This document shows, piece by piece, positions 34,215 to 46,076 of a stretch of 64,000 nucleotides of DNA (position 1 is its first letter; each line of letters starts with the position of its first letter). The stretch lies in the NCBI GenBank assembly GCA_943737045.1, contig CALSFV010000039.1, positions 635,001 to 699,000 of the forward strand. The letters are read 5' to 3'. The stretch comes from Parapristionchus giblindavisi (lineage: Eukaryota > Nematoda > Chromadorea > Rhabditida > Diplogasteridae). The notes below the pieces were generated by a model. It saw nothing but the letters and a program-made list of their open reading frames with translations, made no database searches and was not told the origin of the DNA. The translations under genes and the position numbers were made by a program.

Positions 34215-35797
34215 ATGAACTAACCATCAATATTAATTGATTGCTGTAATATTGATTGGTTGCTGTAGTATTGATTGATTGACTGTATTGATTGATTGCA
34301 CTTATTGAGCTTGAGTGTTGATTGATTACCGTATTTAATTAGTCGTGTTTATTGATTGATTTGATTGCATCGATTACAATGGTTACGGTGCCGTTGATTA
34401 CCGTAGTCGTTCTAGCCCTCTACATCCTTTGTACGATTGCCCAATCTTTCCTAGTTTAAAGCTTTCCTAGTTTTAGTGTGTTTAGTATTTACAGTACCCC
34501 TCCCCCATTTTTACCGTATTTCCTTTGAAAGACTTTTCACGATACCCGGCTCTGCATTTCCCGGCCCTCACTAACGACGAGTTATTACTCTGCCCTTGCC
34601 CTCTCTCCATTTCCAATCGGCGATTTCTATTACCCACGCCCCTTTTCCATTGTGACTCCGTCCTTTTTCATTGGCCATGCCCATTTTCATAGGATTATCG
34701 ATTGATTTTCACCGTAGCAGCCATTCTTTCCCCGCGTGTGATAGTATCCCTACCGCCATATGAGTGTATTCATTGATTGTTTTGTTTTCCGTTTATATGT
34801 AAATGTTTTGTTTTCTTCTTTTATGCATCGATTAATCTTGCCAGTGATAGTACAGTAGTTGTTATAGTATCGATTGTTTTTTTAAGTAATTTTTCCCCTT
34901 TTAGCATGTGTGTAACGTAGTAGTGTTCTAATTGTTCGTTTGTTTTGCACTTTTTTGTTTGTTTTTTTCTTTATTAACGCTCTCTATTTTTTGTAACTCT
35001 TAATATCTAATATGTTTGGTTATGTTCACTGTCCGTTCGCTAGTTTCCACTTTATTCTTTCGTATTTGTACTTTTAGGCCTCTATCATAGCTCGCTTTTT
35101 AGTTAGCCTTTTTTCCCGTGTTTCATGTTTTAAATATTTCTTGTAGTGCTTTTACAATATGTGAATCTGTTCATATCAAACCCTTGCCTCCGTCCCGACC
35201 TCATTCCCATCCGGGTTTCTGTACTATTATCGATTCTTTGAGGTATCTACTTTACAATCTCCGTTCATATTGATCTCTAGTTATCATACCCCGAACCAGG
35301 TTCTTACGCACCGGTGTTTCCTAAAATCTTCCAGAATTATTCATTCCAAAAAATACTTCTAAATATTCCCCATCATCTACCTACATGTCCATTTCCCATT
35401 GTCAGCCCGACTTTTCTTGTCACTATTGAGATTTCTCATGCTCTCTCTATGGAAAGCTTTTCATGAAAGTGCACTTGTCCTGCCTTGTCAGTTAGTTCTC
35501 TGTTTCTTCGAGTGATGTACTTTTCACTTGTGTCGTGCTCAAAAAATTGCGATAATCAGCGAGATGTGGAAAAAAAGGAGAGTTTTCTCTGCTTTTCTAT
35601 TCTTTTCGCAACTTGAACAATGAAGGGTTCCGAATTTATTGTGCCGTTCCCCCTCATTCATGCCTCACCATGATTTGATCTTTGATCCTTTTTTCACCTC
35701 TTGTGTCCCCCACTTTCATGTTCTATCTGATAATTGTGAAAAGTTGACTGTCTCATCGTAATAAAGAGCACCAAGTGTGTCTTGCATTTCTGTAGTA
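34215..35797 (+). other. 3' untranslated/flanking region of the large gene
   Basis: Pyrimidine-rich sequence with many attgattg words (34230-34340). A likely polyadenylation signal (aataaag) is at 35760. The stretch from about 34930 to 35797 is repeated with modest divergence at 52640-53467. A small hairpin element (35537-35615) is included. No open frame of substance. Confidence 0.6.
35537..35615. mobile_element. Small hairpin element 'gttcaaatgttgcga', M6
   Basis: 'gtgctcaaaaaattgcgata' is mirrored by 'tcttttcgcaacttgaac'. The core is 'gaaaaaaaggagag/ttttct'. Related hairpins are at 53206-53287 (shared by segmental duplication) and 63850-63925 (independent, also in a gene 3' region). Confidence 0.5.
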
Positions 35798-36369
35798 CAG
35801 GGTGTTCAAGAATTATGAAGACTCACTTCCGGTGGTTACCAGGAATTTTGCAGTATATACAGAGCGACCGACCCATTTTATTCTTAAAGTGCAACTCTTA
35901 ATCATATCACCAGTCGCTGTTCTGTTTCATTTTATTGCTTTTTAGGGTAATGTTCAAGCCTCACACGATGCTAGGTGCGATTGTCACACTGTCCTGGCAC
36001 GGAATGAGGTGTCCGTAACGGACGGATGGCCAACTTGCGGCCGCAACTTGGCCGTCCGTCGGATAGTTATCCGACGGATGGCCAAATTGCGGGCAATTGC
36101 AAACTGACTTAGTAATAATTTTAAACACATTGTCTTCTTATTTCTTGCACCGAACTACTTTATTAATACTAAATTGGTCTATCGATTCAGTTACTATCCA
36201 AAATCAGCAGAGTTCCTTTAGTTAAGGTTTGTTTAGGCTTAGGATCCGTGCTACTCTATCGATCTATTTAATTAGTGTATCGATTCAGTTAACTGTTTTC
36301 AAAAGCTTCATACTAATCGATAATTTCGATCGATAACGGCGCACCGCCAAAATACCCTACGAGATGCAA

Positions 36370-36500
36370 AGTAGTGTGTCAACTTCCTCGACAGCTCAAC
36401 TGGTAGCGCAACAGACTGGCAGCCCTGTCCCCCCTGGTTCAACCCCCGTTTCTGTCATTATTCTTTTGCTGATTTTTACAAACTTCCTCAACTTCATTTT
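36370..36500 (+). ncRNA. tRNA-like sequence, probable SINE head (copy 1)
   Basis: 'cagctcaactggtagcgcaa' resembles a tRNA A-box D-arm. An anticodon-arm-like stretch (acaga ctggcag cctgt) and a degenerate B box (ctggttcaacccccg) follow. The acceptor stem does not pair, so it is not a functional tRNA. It is followed by 'cttttgctgattttta', also present directly after the tRNA-like sequence at 49578. The shared tail after two different heads suggests a tRNA-derived SINE. Confidence 0.35.
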
Positions 36501-36789
36501 CATTGTTCTATCATCATTTTATAGCCTTCATTCGAAAAAAACATTATATCCAACTGTTTTTAATCCGTTCTAAAAGCACGACAAAATAGTCATTGAAAGA
36601 GTTATTTTACAAGAAGGCTATTTATGCGCTGTTACAGCCATACTTGGGATAGTGTGCCCGGTAGCGCCGGAGAAACACCCTTAGAGAAGCGCAGAGAGCA
36701 CATATCACGTTTTATTTTCTTTAGAATTTTTTTTACTATCGATATAATGATAACGCAAGAATTGCAACTGTGTGATTCTTCATTGAAGC

Positions 36790-37020
36790 CGCTTTCATGA
36801 AAAAATATTTTTGCTCAACAAAAATTGTAATTTTTGTTTCAAAATTTTTCAAAAAAGTCGCTAATAATGATTAATTTTTGAAATTTTGTGCTTTTTATGT
36901 AAAAGCTTTTTTTTTCGATTTTTTCGAATTTTTTTCGAAAAATTTTTCGTCGAAAAAGTTTTTCGAGAAAAATTCGAAAAATTGAAAGAAATCGAAAAAA
37001 ACGAAAAATGCACATCCCTG
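36790..37020. mobile_element. AT-rich remnant resembling the 55173 hAT MITE
   Basis: Runs of 'ttttttcgatttttt' and inverted 'cgaaaaatttttcgtcgaaa' lead to an end, gcacatccctg, like the gcacagccctg end of 55173-55591. The left end was not identified. Confidence 0.4.
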
Positions 37021-37044
37021 CCCGTGAGCACTTCATTATCCTTT

Positions 37045-39331
37045 ACTCAGCAGAGTTCCTTTAGTTAAGGTAAGCTTAGGCTTAGAGTCCGCACTACTCT
37101 ACTGATTCATTTAAACATTTTATCGATTCACTTACAATTCGCACTCAGCAGAGTTCCTTAGTTAAGGTAAGCTTAGGCTTAGAGTCCGCACTACTCTACT
37201 GATTCATTTAAACATTCTATCGATTCAGTTACTATTCGCACTCAGCAGAGTTCCTTAGTTAAGGTAAGCTTAGGCTTAGAGTCCGCACTACTCTACTGAT
37301 TCATTTAAACATTCTATCGATTCACTTACAATTCGCACTCAGCAGAGTTCCTTAGTTAAGGTAAGCTTAGGCTTAGAGTCCGCACTACTCTACTGATTCA
37401 TTTAAACATTCTATCGATTCAGTTACTATTCGCACTCAGCAGAGTTCCTTAGTTAAGGTAAGCTTAGGCTTAGAGTCCGCACTACTCTACTGATTCATTT
37501 AAACATTTTATCGATTCACTTACAATTCGCACTCAGCAGAGTTCCTTAGTTAAGGTAAGCTTAGGCTTAGAGTCCGCACTACTCTACTGATTCATTTAAA
37601 CATTCTATCGATTCAGTTACTATTCGCACTCAGCAGAGTTCCTTAGTTAAGGTAAGCTTAGGCTTAGAGTCCGCACTACTCTACTGATTCATTTAAACAT
37701 TTTATCGATTCACTTACAATTCGCACTCAGCAGAGTTCCTTAGTTAAGGTAAGCTTAGGCTTAGAGTCCGCACTACTCTACTGATTCATTTAAACATTTT
37801 ATCGATTCACTTACAATTCGCACTCAGCAGAGTTCCTTAGTTAAGGTAAGCTTAGGCTTAGAGTCCGCACTACTCTACTGATTCATTTAAACATTCTATC
37901 GATTCAGTTACTATTCGCACTCAGCAGAGTTCCTTAGTTAAGGTAAGCTTAGGCTTAGAGTCCGCACTACTCTACTGATTCATTTAAACATTCTATCGAT
38001 TCAGTTACTATTCGCACTCAGCAGAGTTCCTTAGTTAAGGTAAGCTTAGGCTTAGAGTCCGCACTACTCTACTGATTCATTTAAACATTCTATCGATTCA
38101 CTTACAATTCGCACTCAGCAGAGTTCCTTAGTTAAGGTAAGCTTAGGCTTAGAGTCCGCACTACTCTACTGATTCATTTAAACATTTTATCGATTCACTT
38201 ACAATTCGCACTCAGCAGAGTTCCTTAGTTAAGGTAAGCTTAGGCTTAGAGTCCGCACTACTCTACTGATTCATTTAAACATTTTATCGATTCACTTACA
38301 ATTCGCACTCAGCAGAGTTCCTTAGTTAAGGTAAGCTTAGGCTTAGAGTCCGCACTACTCTACTGATTCATTTAAACATTCTATCGATTCAGTTACTATT
38401 CGCACTCAGCAGAGTTCCTTAGTTAAGGTAAGCTTAGGCTTAGAGTCCGCACTACTCTACTGATTCATTTAAACATTCTATCGATTCAGTTACTATTCGC
38501 ACTCAGCAGAGTTCCTTAGTTAAGGTAAGCTTAGGCTTAGAGTCCGCACTACTCTACTGATTCATTTAAACATTCTATCGATTCACTTACAATTCGCACT
38601 CAGCAGAGTTCCTTAGTTAAGGTAAGCTTAGGCTTAGAGTCCGCACTACTCTACTGATTCATTTAAACATTCTATCGATTCACTTACAATTCGCACTCAG
38701 CAGAGTTCCTTAGTTAAGGTAAGCTTAGGCTTAGAGTCCGCACTACTCTACTGATTCATTTAAACATTCTATCGATTCAGTTACTATTCGCACTCAGCAG
38801 AGTTCCTTAGTTAAGGTAAGCTTAGGCTTAGAGTCCGCACTACTCTACTGATTCATTTAAACATTCTATCGATTCAGTTACTATTCGCACTCAGCAGAGT
38901 TCCTTAGTTAAGGTAAGCTTAGGCTTAGAGTCCGCACTACTCTACTGATTCATTTAAACATTCTATCGATTCACTTACAATTCGCACTCAGCAGAGTTCC
39001 TTAGTTAAGGTAAGCTTAGGCTTAGAGTCCGCACTACTCTACTGATTCATTTAAACATTCTATCGATTCACTTACAATTCGCACTCAGCAGAGTTCCTTA
39101 GTTAAGGTAAGCTTAGGCTTAGAGTCCGCACTACTCTACTGATTCATTTAAACATTCTATCGATTCAGTTACTATTCGCACTCAGCAGAGTTCCTTAGTT
39201 AAGGTAAGCTTAGGCTTAGAGTCCGCACTACTCTACTGATTCATTTAAACATTCTATCGATTCAGTTACTATTCGCACTCAGCAGAGTTCCTTAGTTAAG
39301 GTAAGCTTAGGCTTAGAGTCCGCACTACTCT
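37045..39331. repeat. 97-bp satellite array, about 23 units
   Basis: Unit: 'actcagcagagttccttagt' + 'taaggtaagcttaggcttag' + 'agtccgcactactctactga' + 'ttcatttaaacattctatcg' + attcagttactattcgc. Units fall into two main versions (..cagttactattcg and ..cacttacaattcg, with tctatcg or tttatcg) in mixed, partly paired order. One diverged unit lies outside at about 36200-36300 and an inverted diverged unit at 39395-39470, so the array expanded from the element's own inverted arms. Each unit contains TTAGGCTTAG, a short telomere-like (TTAGGC) word. Confidence 0.95.
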
Positions 39332-40301
39332 TTCTGTAACTGTTTTTTTGTTCTACGACAAAACAAGAAATAAGACGTATTCCGCAAAATGGAGTAAAGG
39401 AACTCTGCTGATCTTGGACAGCAACTGAATTGATAGACTAATTAAATGGATTAATAGAGTAGTTCGGAGCAAAAAATAACAAAACAGAGTGTTTAAAACA
39501 ATTACTAACTCAGTTTGCTATTGCCCGCAATTTGGCCATCCGTCGGATACGGACACGTCACGGAATGCATGTAATGGGTATAATTCGGCGGCTCATAATG
39601 AAAAAGAAATTAGTCTCTTCGACCATCAAACGGTAAACACAGCTTGGTACCAATGCTGAGTATGATGTAGAAGGCAGAAAACTCACCAAGGTCATCAAGA
39701 AGAACATTAAAATGGTCAAGGAACGGATCAAACGTAATCTTCAGATGAGCATGATAAAAATGCCCAGGGAGCAAGGAATATCCGTTAGATCAATGTGGAA
39801 AACTGTCAGACGCTTGCTTGGAGTCACCCAATATCATATGAGAAAAACCGTAATTCTATCTGAAAACAGCAGACGAGCACGGTTCAAGAAGTGAAAGAGC
39901 TGCTGGCGCGCACGCACATCGGCGTTCGCTTGGTGACAGCGTTCTTTGACGAGTAGTTGTTCACGATTAAGCTGGCCCGCAACCGCCAGAATGGTATAGT
40001 ACTTGTATCAACTTCCCAGCAAACAGATCAGCTTGATCCATACGGTCAACCGAACCTCCCACCCCGAATAGACCATGGTTTTCCCTGCGGGGTGCGCAGA
40101 TGGCCAGGCTCCCCTTGTCTTCGTAGATCGAGGCGTAAAAATAAACAAGAAATGCTTCTTACAAAAAATATTCGCGACGTGCTGGAGCAGTGGTCCTAGA
40201 GATACCTGAAAACAATCAATGGTGCCACCAGTAGGATTCTACCCCAGCCCACAAGGCAATATTGTCCAGGAGTGGTGTAAGGACACGATGATTTTTAGAT
40301 G

Positions 40302-42440
40302 ATCGACGATTTTCAGTGAGAATAGGTGATACTCTATCATCTGATAGAGTGGTCACTTCTGGTGTTCCACAAGGTACAGTTTTGGGTCCATTACTCTTTT
40401 TGATATATGTTTCGGATCTCCCAAGGGTATTTAGTCATCTCCCTCAAATAGGTATTCAAATGTTTGCAGATGATATCAAACTTTTCTCTACATTTTCACA
40501 TATTTCTCCACATGAATCTCACTCTCAACTTTCTCAAGGGTTAACTTCTCTATTAGAATACTGCGAAAACTGGCAGTTATCGGTTGCACAAAAAAAGTGC
40601 TCCGTTCTACATATAGGCAAAACAAATCCCACTTTACCTTATTCTATTCTCTCTCACAGTCTACCTTCGTCTTCTTCAACCCGTGACTTAGGTGTTTATC
40701 TCGACCCGTTGTTAAATTTTAAATCCCACATTGCCATTGTTTGTAAGAAGTCATTATCACTTGTTTATCATATTTTTAGATCAATTTCTTGTACTCGTTC
40801 CGATGTATATATCAGAGCTTTCAAATCATATGTAATCCCCATTATTGAATACGCGTCCCCTGTTTGGTCACCCTCTTCGAAAGGTTTAATTCGCCAATTA
40901 GAAAAAGTTCAACATGTATTTACTAGATTGTTGTATCATCGTTGTCATCTTTCCTATTCCTTCCCTCCTCCCTACCCTCAACGTTTGTCCTTATTCTCTC
41001 TCAATTCTCTTTATCACAGAAGAATTGTCATTGATATCGTATTTGCTATTAAGATTTTGTGAAGTTGATATTCCTTGTAGTTTTATCTCCACATCTAAGA
41101 CTGTCGTTATGAGTATTGGTTCTAAACATCCTAATATTGATTTTCTTATCAATAATACTCCTCTCCCTCATGTTAAAGAATTTACCGATCTAGGAATTAC
41201 CTACACCAACTCTCTATCCTTCGCCCCTCACATCCAATCTATCGTATCAAAAGCCAAAAGCAGATGCGCTTATATTTACCGTATCTTCTCCTCTCGCAGT
41301 CTTAAACTATACGCACGTTTATTCTCTATCTACGTTAGGCCTATTCTTGAATATGCCTCTGAACTTTGGTCTCCGCACGAACAATATCTTATTGATCTTA
41401 TTGAGAAAGTACAACAAGATTATACCCGTCGCATCTATGCTAAATGTCTCCAACCTCGCATATCATATTCTGACCGTTTGTTAGCTCTAAATCTCGAACC
41501 ACTTGAACGTAGACGCGCACTTATTGATTTATGTTTCACTTATAAGGCACTTAATAGATTCATAGAATTTGACAATTCATCTATCTTCCGATTATAATTT
41601 TCCTACAATAGATACTCCTCTCGCAGAAATAATTTCCAACTTGTCAAATATAATTGTAAATCCAAACGTTTTTTGAACTTTATCTCAAACAGAGTTGTCA
41701 ATTCTTGGAATTTACTGCCTAATTCTACCATAATCTGTCCTACTGTCAAAGTCTTTCGTAATTGTATTTCTACCTATGCTTTGTAACTAAAGTTTTATCG
41801 TCATCATGTATTTATTCAACCTTACTACCTCGTTGTGGCATTGTATTTATGTGTCCCTAATGCATTTCTCTATGTATCTCATTATCATTCTTACCTGAAA
41901 CGCACATAAAGATATTATTATTAGTAATTTCTATGTGTTTAAACCATCATTTGGCAGGATATCCTCGTTTGCTTTCCATATTCCTCGATCAAAAAGAGAA
42001 AATCTTCGCTCCTCCTTTTCCCATAGAACATCTCGATTTTTGACAAAAATTCCCTCTATCTTAGACCCCAATCTTAGCACAAATACCATTAAAGCTAAAT
42101 TATTATTGTCTTATGATTTAGTTAGTAATTTATCCATTGATATTTCACCCCTCTAAACTGTCTCAAGTACACGTTCCTTTTGCCATGTCAGTCTGTCTAT
42201 ACTGACTTATGCGGTCCTCTTCCCGCTAGGGCCTCATCCACCCTACATCATTGATCCCACGCTGATCTTTGATCTTGGCACTAGAGAATAGGTTATTGAG
42301 ACTTCCCCGACCATCTTCACCTTCCCTACTTTCCCATTGTCTATTCTCCCCATTCTATTTCCTTGTGCAAATCTTCTTCATTTATATCGTTTTTACCTGT
42401 TGGAACATCTTCGCGATGTATGATAAATAAATAAATAAAT
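40302..42440 (+). mobile_element. 5'-truncated LINE inserted in the mariner transposase
   Basis: It is bounded by a short target duplication agatg (40297-40301 and 42441-42445) and ends in (aaat)n. The ORF 40316-41062 carries reverse transcriptase blocks: SGVPQGTVLGPLLFLIYVSDLP-type block 4 followed by FADDIKLF, the catalytic (Y/F)xDD motif, then the thumb region. After a nested insertion the tail resumes (SKRENLRSSFSHRTSRF, 41935-42156). It most resembles CR1/jockey-type non-LTR elements. No endonuclease domain is present. Confidence 0.88.
41075..41925 (+). mobile_element. Second LINE fragment nested in the first
   Basis: Residues KTVVMSIGSKHPNIDF through EFTDLGITYTNSLSF and YVRPILEYASELWSP (to 41597) repeat, with divergence, the thumb/connection region already given by the first LINE (STRDLGVYLDPLLNF, YVIPIIEYASPVWSP). 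The fragment ends 'acataaagatattattatta'. Continuation of the first LINE on the far side shows this is an insertion, not a tandem domain. Exact borders are uncertain by about 20 bp. Confidence 0.7.
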
Positions 42441-42813
42441 AGATGCAAGCCTTCGACAGCACCTCAGATTGTCCGTCCTGCTCACTGAACTTGAATCGGC
42501 ACAGCTACTCAATGTGGGCTGTTGTGGAGGACAAGACTTGTTCTCATCCTCATAAGAATTTGGAGTCGCCTTAGAACGTTCTCGCGGAGAAATGGAACAA
42601 ATTGGACGTCTCTACGAGCGTGCTGTGATAGGTCCTCGCACCATCCTTCTGAAAGCCACCATAAACGCTAAAGGAGGGCGAATCGAGAAGTAACTGTTGA
42701 TTGTGAAACGTTATGTCATTATTGAATAAATATGACCATCTGAACTTGATTGATATACTACACATTAAATAAGAGCGAAATTAAAAGTCTTCGTAATTCT
42801 TGAACACCCTGTA

Positions 42814-44930
42814 CACATTAATAGTTGAGAGGACTACGGTAGTGTAGATCGTCGACGTTTCCTAATATACTCAACAACACAGTATAATATAGTCAAACGA
42901 GGTGTGGCGACGTTTACCAAGTTCTACACAATAAGCAAGGCTTGTAATAGTTTAAAACACACTCTCCCTAAAATCGGAGGGACATCGCTCTGGGATAGAG
43001 CACAAAGTTTCAAAATCATTCATATTTTCTGGGTGAATTGAACTTCCCTGCCGACCAACCGTTCGGATTAATAGTTCGATCAGATATCTACCAGACTATG
43101 GGTCCCTTGGTCCGGTGCAGTCCCTACCTCATCCGCTCCCGTGATTATAAATCGATGCATGACTCCGCCCATTTTTTGCGAACCTTATTTATGTAGCGAT
43201 GCTGACCCCGCCCATTTAACTTCGCGGGCTTAGACACTGGTTTCAAACATTAACAACCCCAAATTCTTTATTTTTTTGGGAAACGAGTTCCAGCCAGCGC
43301 TGGAACAGGACTCAGACGTCATCAGCGGCGAAGACGACAAGCTTCCGAAGACTTTGGTGACAGTGACGATTCACCTGCAAAACAGCAAATTACGAGATTC
43401 AACGAATTGAGCTTTGTGAACGATCACTTTGTATAAACCTTTGGTTTATGTCAACGAGACAGATCAGTGAGCAGTGAAAGGGAAATTGGCAAAGGCAAAG
43501 GCAAAGACAATGACGTAACGAAGGTGACGCATATTATAACAGAGGTTCTGTTCAAAAGTCATAAAAAAGAGGCAAATTCTCCACAAAATTTTCGTCTTTT
43601 CGCGACTTGAACATAACATAGGAAAGATAATCCAAGGAGGGCTCGTACCTTCAAAGAAGCTTCAGGACCCTGAGTCTACCATCTGATGACATCTAGGCAG
43701 TGACGATAGTTTTCTAGACGACCTCGCTCCTCGGCAGGTAGACGATAGGTGCCGTGCCGACCTCTGAAATGGATTTGAAATGATTTAAATGGTTATGTAA
43801 ACAAATTGAGACCACGCTGCACACTGGCCACACTGTCTCGTGTGCCAAAGGACAGTCGTGGTCATATTGCGCACAACGTCTAAGACCGTATCCATGGCGT
43901 AAAATCGTAAAAGTTGACATAACGTCTACGTCTACTCTCGTGACGTCACCTTTATCGACAGATTGTTTGTTACGCTTCATGGATACGACCTCCGAATTAT
44001 TATTGAATGAGGAGCAGAAGAATATGAATAAAGTTGAGAGATGGTTAGAAGAGAAAGAAATGGAACATAAACAGAAAGATGCAATATATCAAGATATAGA
44101 CGCACAAAACGAGGGTAGACACAAAAGGACTTCCCTTCCTTCCATCTCCTTCAAAAACATTATCGATTGATGGTCTACTCTCTTCCTTAGTGATCGATTG
44201 GCACGATAATGGATGTAAGAGAGATAGAGAAGAGAGAGAGAGGAAGAGATGGAAAGGAAGAATGACTGATGATAAACGAACGAAGGAAGATCCATACATA
44301 GATGAGCTTTGAAAAGGAGAGATCGAAAGGAAACACGAAAACTTCAAATGAAGGAAACAGAGTGAGGACAAGTAGTATTTATATGATTTTGGATCATATG
44401 CAAATGGGAATACAATAGATCGTCTAGACAACAACAACGATAAGATATGAAAATGAACAAAGACAAATCCAAAATAGATTAATGACTAGGTATACCCAGA
44501 TATATCCATTAGATAATTACGATAGATAAAGGCAGAGTGATGGAGGGAGATAGGAGTGCAGGGAAATACAGAGATAGGTATTTAAAAAGGAAGAAGGAGA
44601 GGGCGAATTAACTACGAAAGTAACCGCAAAAAGCATAGTGGAACGTGATGATAACTGAAAATGGACAGAAAAGACAGGGAATAGTCAGCCAGAGAAAGAT
44701 ACAAAAGAAGATACATCGATCGCTTTATGAGAGACGCTATGACTGATCTACCACTCCGTCTCCATCTCTATCACTCTCGTTGTTGTAATCAACAGATGTC
44801 AGTCGCGGCTATATTTGAGGATAAAAGGAAATGACTAAGAGACAAGCAGAAAGAGAGAAAGGTGTAAATAAATCTAAAATGACAACGCATACGTATAGAT
44901 GGATACGATTTATAAAAGATGGTCCATCGG
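42814..44930. repeat. Segmental duplication block A, 3' part
   Basis: Diverged direct copy of 53468-53680 plus 55918-57690. Shared landmarks are 'tataatatagt' with 'cgaggtgtggcgacg', the 'gcatgactccgcccattttt' stretch, 'agttccagccag', an M4 MITE, and a purine-rich stretch (44030-44900) whose minus-strand frames are low-complexity artefacts. 43290-43560 corresponds to the open exon at 56143-56388 but is disrupted here. Confidence 0.8.
43888..43986. mobile_element. MITE M4 copy
   Basis: Gtatccatggcg to cttcatggatac. Shared with 56823-56910 through the segmental duplication. Confidence 0.6.
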
Positions 44931-45124
44931 GCCGCAGAGCCGTCATTTAGGGACACTCAGAAATCAATAGTTCATTCAAAAATCATTGAATGCCTCCGGC
45001 ACACAACTTTTCAACACGATTTAGAGATGGAGACCCTCGAGTTTTTTTCGTAATAAGACTGTTTGGAGATAGAATAATAGAGATTCATCACACAAATCGG
45101 ATATACAAGGTATAGAGAGTTCGC

Positions 45125-45430
45125 TCACAAGGGAATGCTTAGAACTCACCATGGAGTTATGGTTAGTGACATATATCGCTGAAATCTGTATGGATATCTG
45201 AGTGGATATCCGTTGAGTCTACTTGCCACGAGCTTCTGTGACCCATGCAATCTATCAAAAGTTCGCGAAAAAGTTCGAAAGAAAGTTGCGAACTTTGTTG
45301 CGAACTTTTTCTCTAATTCTCTCAAAATCCCATGCTCTCTAACATCGAAGAAAAGTTCGGCAAAAAGATGCGAACAAAGATGCGAACAAAGTTCGCAACT
45401 TTTTGCCGATGTGTTAGAGAAACGGAGAAA
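45125..45430. repeat. Left inverted arm and 'aagttcg' array
   Basis: 45135-45260 is inverted relative to 51300-51425 ('ctcaccatgga', 'ggatatccgttgagt', 'ttgccacgagcttctg'). Next to it, 45255-45420 is built of gaaagttcgcg/gcgaactttt words in both orientations, also present at 50990-51080 and 45625-45660. The two arms bracket the PP2A and WDR7-like remnants. Confidence 0.6.
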
Positions 45431-46076
45431 TAGTGTGCAATTTGAAGAGTGCAAAAAAAGTAAACGGGCGTTTACTTTTTCTTGAAAAGTGAAATAGACA
45501 GTTAGATATTGAGAACGTGTAAGGGTAAATTCGTGGTGAGTATTCGATCACTTTACGCCAAATTTATTTCCCATTTTCTAATGAATCACTTGTGTACAAT
45601 TTAATTAATATGTGTGCGCGCTCACGAAAAGTTCGAACAAAAGATCGAACTAAAGTCCGGAGTTTGGGCCGGAAAATAGTCGCGTGTGGTGCGCCAATTT
45701 CTTACGAGTCCTAACGTGACTCCACTTCGCTTCGTTTCTTGCCTTCTTCAATTTTCGATGAATTCTTCGTTATATAAGCTTGTTATAACTACAGTGATTG
45801 TTATTGTACTTAATTCGTGTAAATGAATGCCTCTAAGCTTTTGCTCGATCATGTCTAGTGAACGTTTTCTTAGTATTTTCTGTATTGTATCTTTCAAAGA
45901 TCATAGACATCCCATCTGCTCTTGTTCTCGCGCCTCTTGTTCATGTTCACACTCTCCTCTCTTCGATTTGCATATATTTCCAAACACGCTGACTACGAAC
46001 AACATTGTATTAATTGTTTTACTGTTTTGCTTCGACGTTTCTTGATGTGCTAATGTTTTATGATCTTATGTAGAGT

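Larger units (their letters stand above)
36007..39558. mobile_element. Mutator-like (9-bp TSD) non-autonomous element carrying a satellite array
   Basis: It interrupts the mariner transposase. The 9-bp target duplication cacggaatg lies at 35998-36006 and 39559-39567. The ends aggtgtccgta and tacggacacgt are inverted with one mismatch. Longer subterminal inverted sequence (ccgacggatggccaaattgc near 36063; gcaatttggccatccgtcgg near 39526) continues inward through the 'ggaactctgctgat' arm. There is no transposase inside. Nine-base duplications with long inverted ends are the MULE signature. Confidence 0.85.
35960..42640 (+). pseudogene. Broken Tc1/mariner transposase, split by two insertions
   Basis: Translated pieces lie on either side of the nested elements. 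The N-terminal helix-turn-helix part (AIVTLSWHG just before 36006, then IIRRL..KKKLVSSTIKR after 39567) is followed by KERIKRNLQMSMIKM and VTQYHMRKTVILSENSRRAR (39712-39894). The catalytic core is degraded (THIGVRLVTAFFDE then stop at 39956, EQW near 40190). After the LINE come SMWAVVEDKTCSHPHKNLES-type residues near 42510-42570. It is inactive because of stops, frameshifts and two insertions. The family call rests on the order of these motifs, the TIRs and the TA target. Confidence 0.8.
35798..42811. mobile_element. Tc1/mariner-type element, inflated to 7.0 kb by nested insertions
   Basis: The terminal inverted repeats 'cagggtgttcaagaattatg' and 'cgtaattcttgaacaccctg' are flanked by a TA dinucleotide on each side. 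The paralogous position (about 53466-53469) has the uninterrupted 'gtagtacacatta', that is a single TA, proving the ends and the TA duplication. Stripped of the nested elements (36007-39558 and 40302-42440) the element is about 1.3 kb, the usual size for this superfamily. Confidence 0.92.

Noticed and set aside
37045..39331. CRISPR-like regularly spaced repeats
   Set aside because: Units are contiguous 97-bp tandem repeats without unique spacers, inside a eukaryotic transposon.
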